A DNA stretch of 64,000 nt from the NCBI RefSeq assembly GCF_947502895.1, contig NZ_CANNBM010000005.1:1-64000 (forward strand), written 5' to 3'. A model generated the notes under the pieces. It did not search any database. It was not told the origin of the DNA and was given only the letters and a program-made list of their open reading frames with translations. Made by a program: the position numbers and the translations under genes. Positions 63,426 through 64,000 of this stretch are shown piece by piece (the stretch's first letter is position 1; each line of letters begins with the position of its first letter). This stretch comes from an uncultured Sulfitobacter sp. (GTDB lineage Bacteria; Pseudomonadota; Alphaproteobacteria; Rhodobacterales; Rhodobacteraceae).

Positions 63426-63625
63426 CTGGGATTTCGTATCCGGATCACAGAAGTTCAGACGTGTAAGCCACCCTTTCGGTGAAGTGCTCTTGGCAAATTA
63501 GCTAGAAATCAACGACGCATCCAAGCGTTTCTCCCACGCCAAGCAGCCGATGCCCCGCGATGGCACTAAAAACGAAGGCCGAATGGCACGCGATAAAATC
63601 TGATTGAATCCAACGGAGGAATGAA

Positions 63626-64000
63626 ATGAAATTTACGTCATTGATGAAGGTGACCGCGACCGCGATCACGTTTGCCATACCTAGTGCAGCATTTGCAGAA
63701 TGGGCACCAAGCGGCCCGATCACATTGCAAATTGGTTTTGGCGCAGGTGGTTCGACGGATACTCTTGGTCGTGCGATTGCAGCAGCCGTTGAGGACAGCA
63801 CATGTTGGGACGTAATTGTTGAAAACAAACCTGGTGGCGGCGGGGTTGCCATGTTGTCGACCTTGGTGAATGCCAAGCCTGATGGCTTGAAAATCGGCAT
63901 GGGCGTTACGGTCGCAACGATCATGAACCTCGCGATGCGAGGCGACAAGCTGCCGTTCAAAATCGACAGCTTTGATCACCTCGCTACTGTCGTTTTGGCC
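63626..64000 (+). CDS. TctC-type tripartite tricarboxylate transporter binding protein (3' end beyond window)
   Basis: First 125 residues of a periplasmic binding protein. Signal peptide (MKFTSLMKVTATAITFAIPS, cleavage after AFA), then the TctC family core with ITLQIGFGAGGSTDTLGRAI and VIVENKPGGGGV. GGAGGA precedes ATG 63626; the ATG five bases before it runs into a stop at once. TctA/TctB membrane subunits would be expected beyond the window. Confidence 0.9.
   Translation, partial: MKFTSLMKVTATAITFAIPSAAFAEWAPSGPITLQIGFGAGGSTDTLGRAIAAAVEDSTCWDVIVENKPGGGGVAMLSTLVNAKPDGLKIGMGVTVATIMNLAMRGDKLPFKIDSFDHLATVVLA

Larger units (their letters stand above)
62867..63625. other. Gene-poor region with transposase remnant
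   Basis: 759 bases between the aminotransferase start and the TctC-like gene. It holds a short decayed transposase end (63078-63258) and a dyad at 63409-63425; no intact gene was found. It probably marks an old insertion and provides the promoter of the gene that follows. Confidence 0.6.

Overview
The window looks like part of an extrachromosomal replicon (plasmid or chromid) of a marine alphaproteobacterium, most likely of the Roseobacter group (Rhodobacterales). This is inferred from a rep-parA-parB module in the middle of the window, TRAP and TTT-type solute transporters, an Entner-Doudoroff pair and the general gene repertoire. No rRNA or tRNA gene was seen.

Layout. (1) 1-1.5 kb: the N-terminal part of a BtuB-like TonB-dependent receptor behind a cobalamin riboswitch. 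(2) 1.7-24.6 kb, minus strand: a two-gene operon for a giant 6486-residue exported repeat protein (about 45 tandem DUF11-like modules, 19.5 kb, roughly 30% of the window) and a 1147-residue outer-membrane beta-barrel protein. Divergent from it is a LuxR-type regulator fused to an alpha/beta-hydrolase domain whose nucleophile and histidine are replaced. (3) 26.7-31.6 kb: a GntR/FCD regulator, fructose-1,6-bisphosphatase, and the replicon core parB-parA-rep with two inverted copies of a perfect palindrome. (4) 31.9-44.1 kb: a galactoside island with ABC importer, IclR regulator, GH36 alpha-galactosidase, GH42 beta-galactosidase and most of the De Ley-Doudoroff galactose pathway (SDR dehydrogenase, lactonase, KDGal kinase, KDPGal aldolase). 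(5) 44.1-47.7 kb: a tyrosine-phosphatase-like protein, an SDR, a lactonase-like metallo-beta-lactamase-fold protein and an aminotransferase. (6) 47.7-60.6 kb: HpaR regulator, a lipoprotein cytochrome c, edd-eda, then the homoprotocatechuate (3,4-dihydroxyphenylacetate) meta-cleavage operon hpaE-hpaD-decarboxylase-hpaG-hpaH followed by a TRAP transporter. (7) 60.7-64 kb: an APH-type kinase / class III aminotransferase pair, a decayed IS3-like transposase end, and the start of a TctC-type binding protein.

How it works together: the replicon appears to carry sugar uptake and cleavage, galactose oxidation, the Entner-Doudoroff enzymes and a gluconeogenic phosphatase, so carbohydrate use may depend on it. 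The hpa genes add catabolism of aromatic amino-acid or amine derived carbon. The giant repeat protein with its barrel partner and unusual divergent regulator is the least conventional part and my best candidate for an undescribed surface system.
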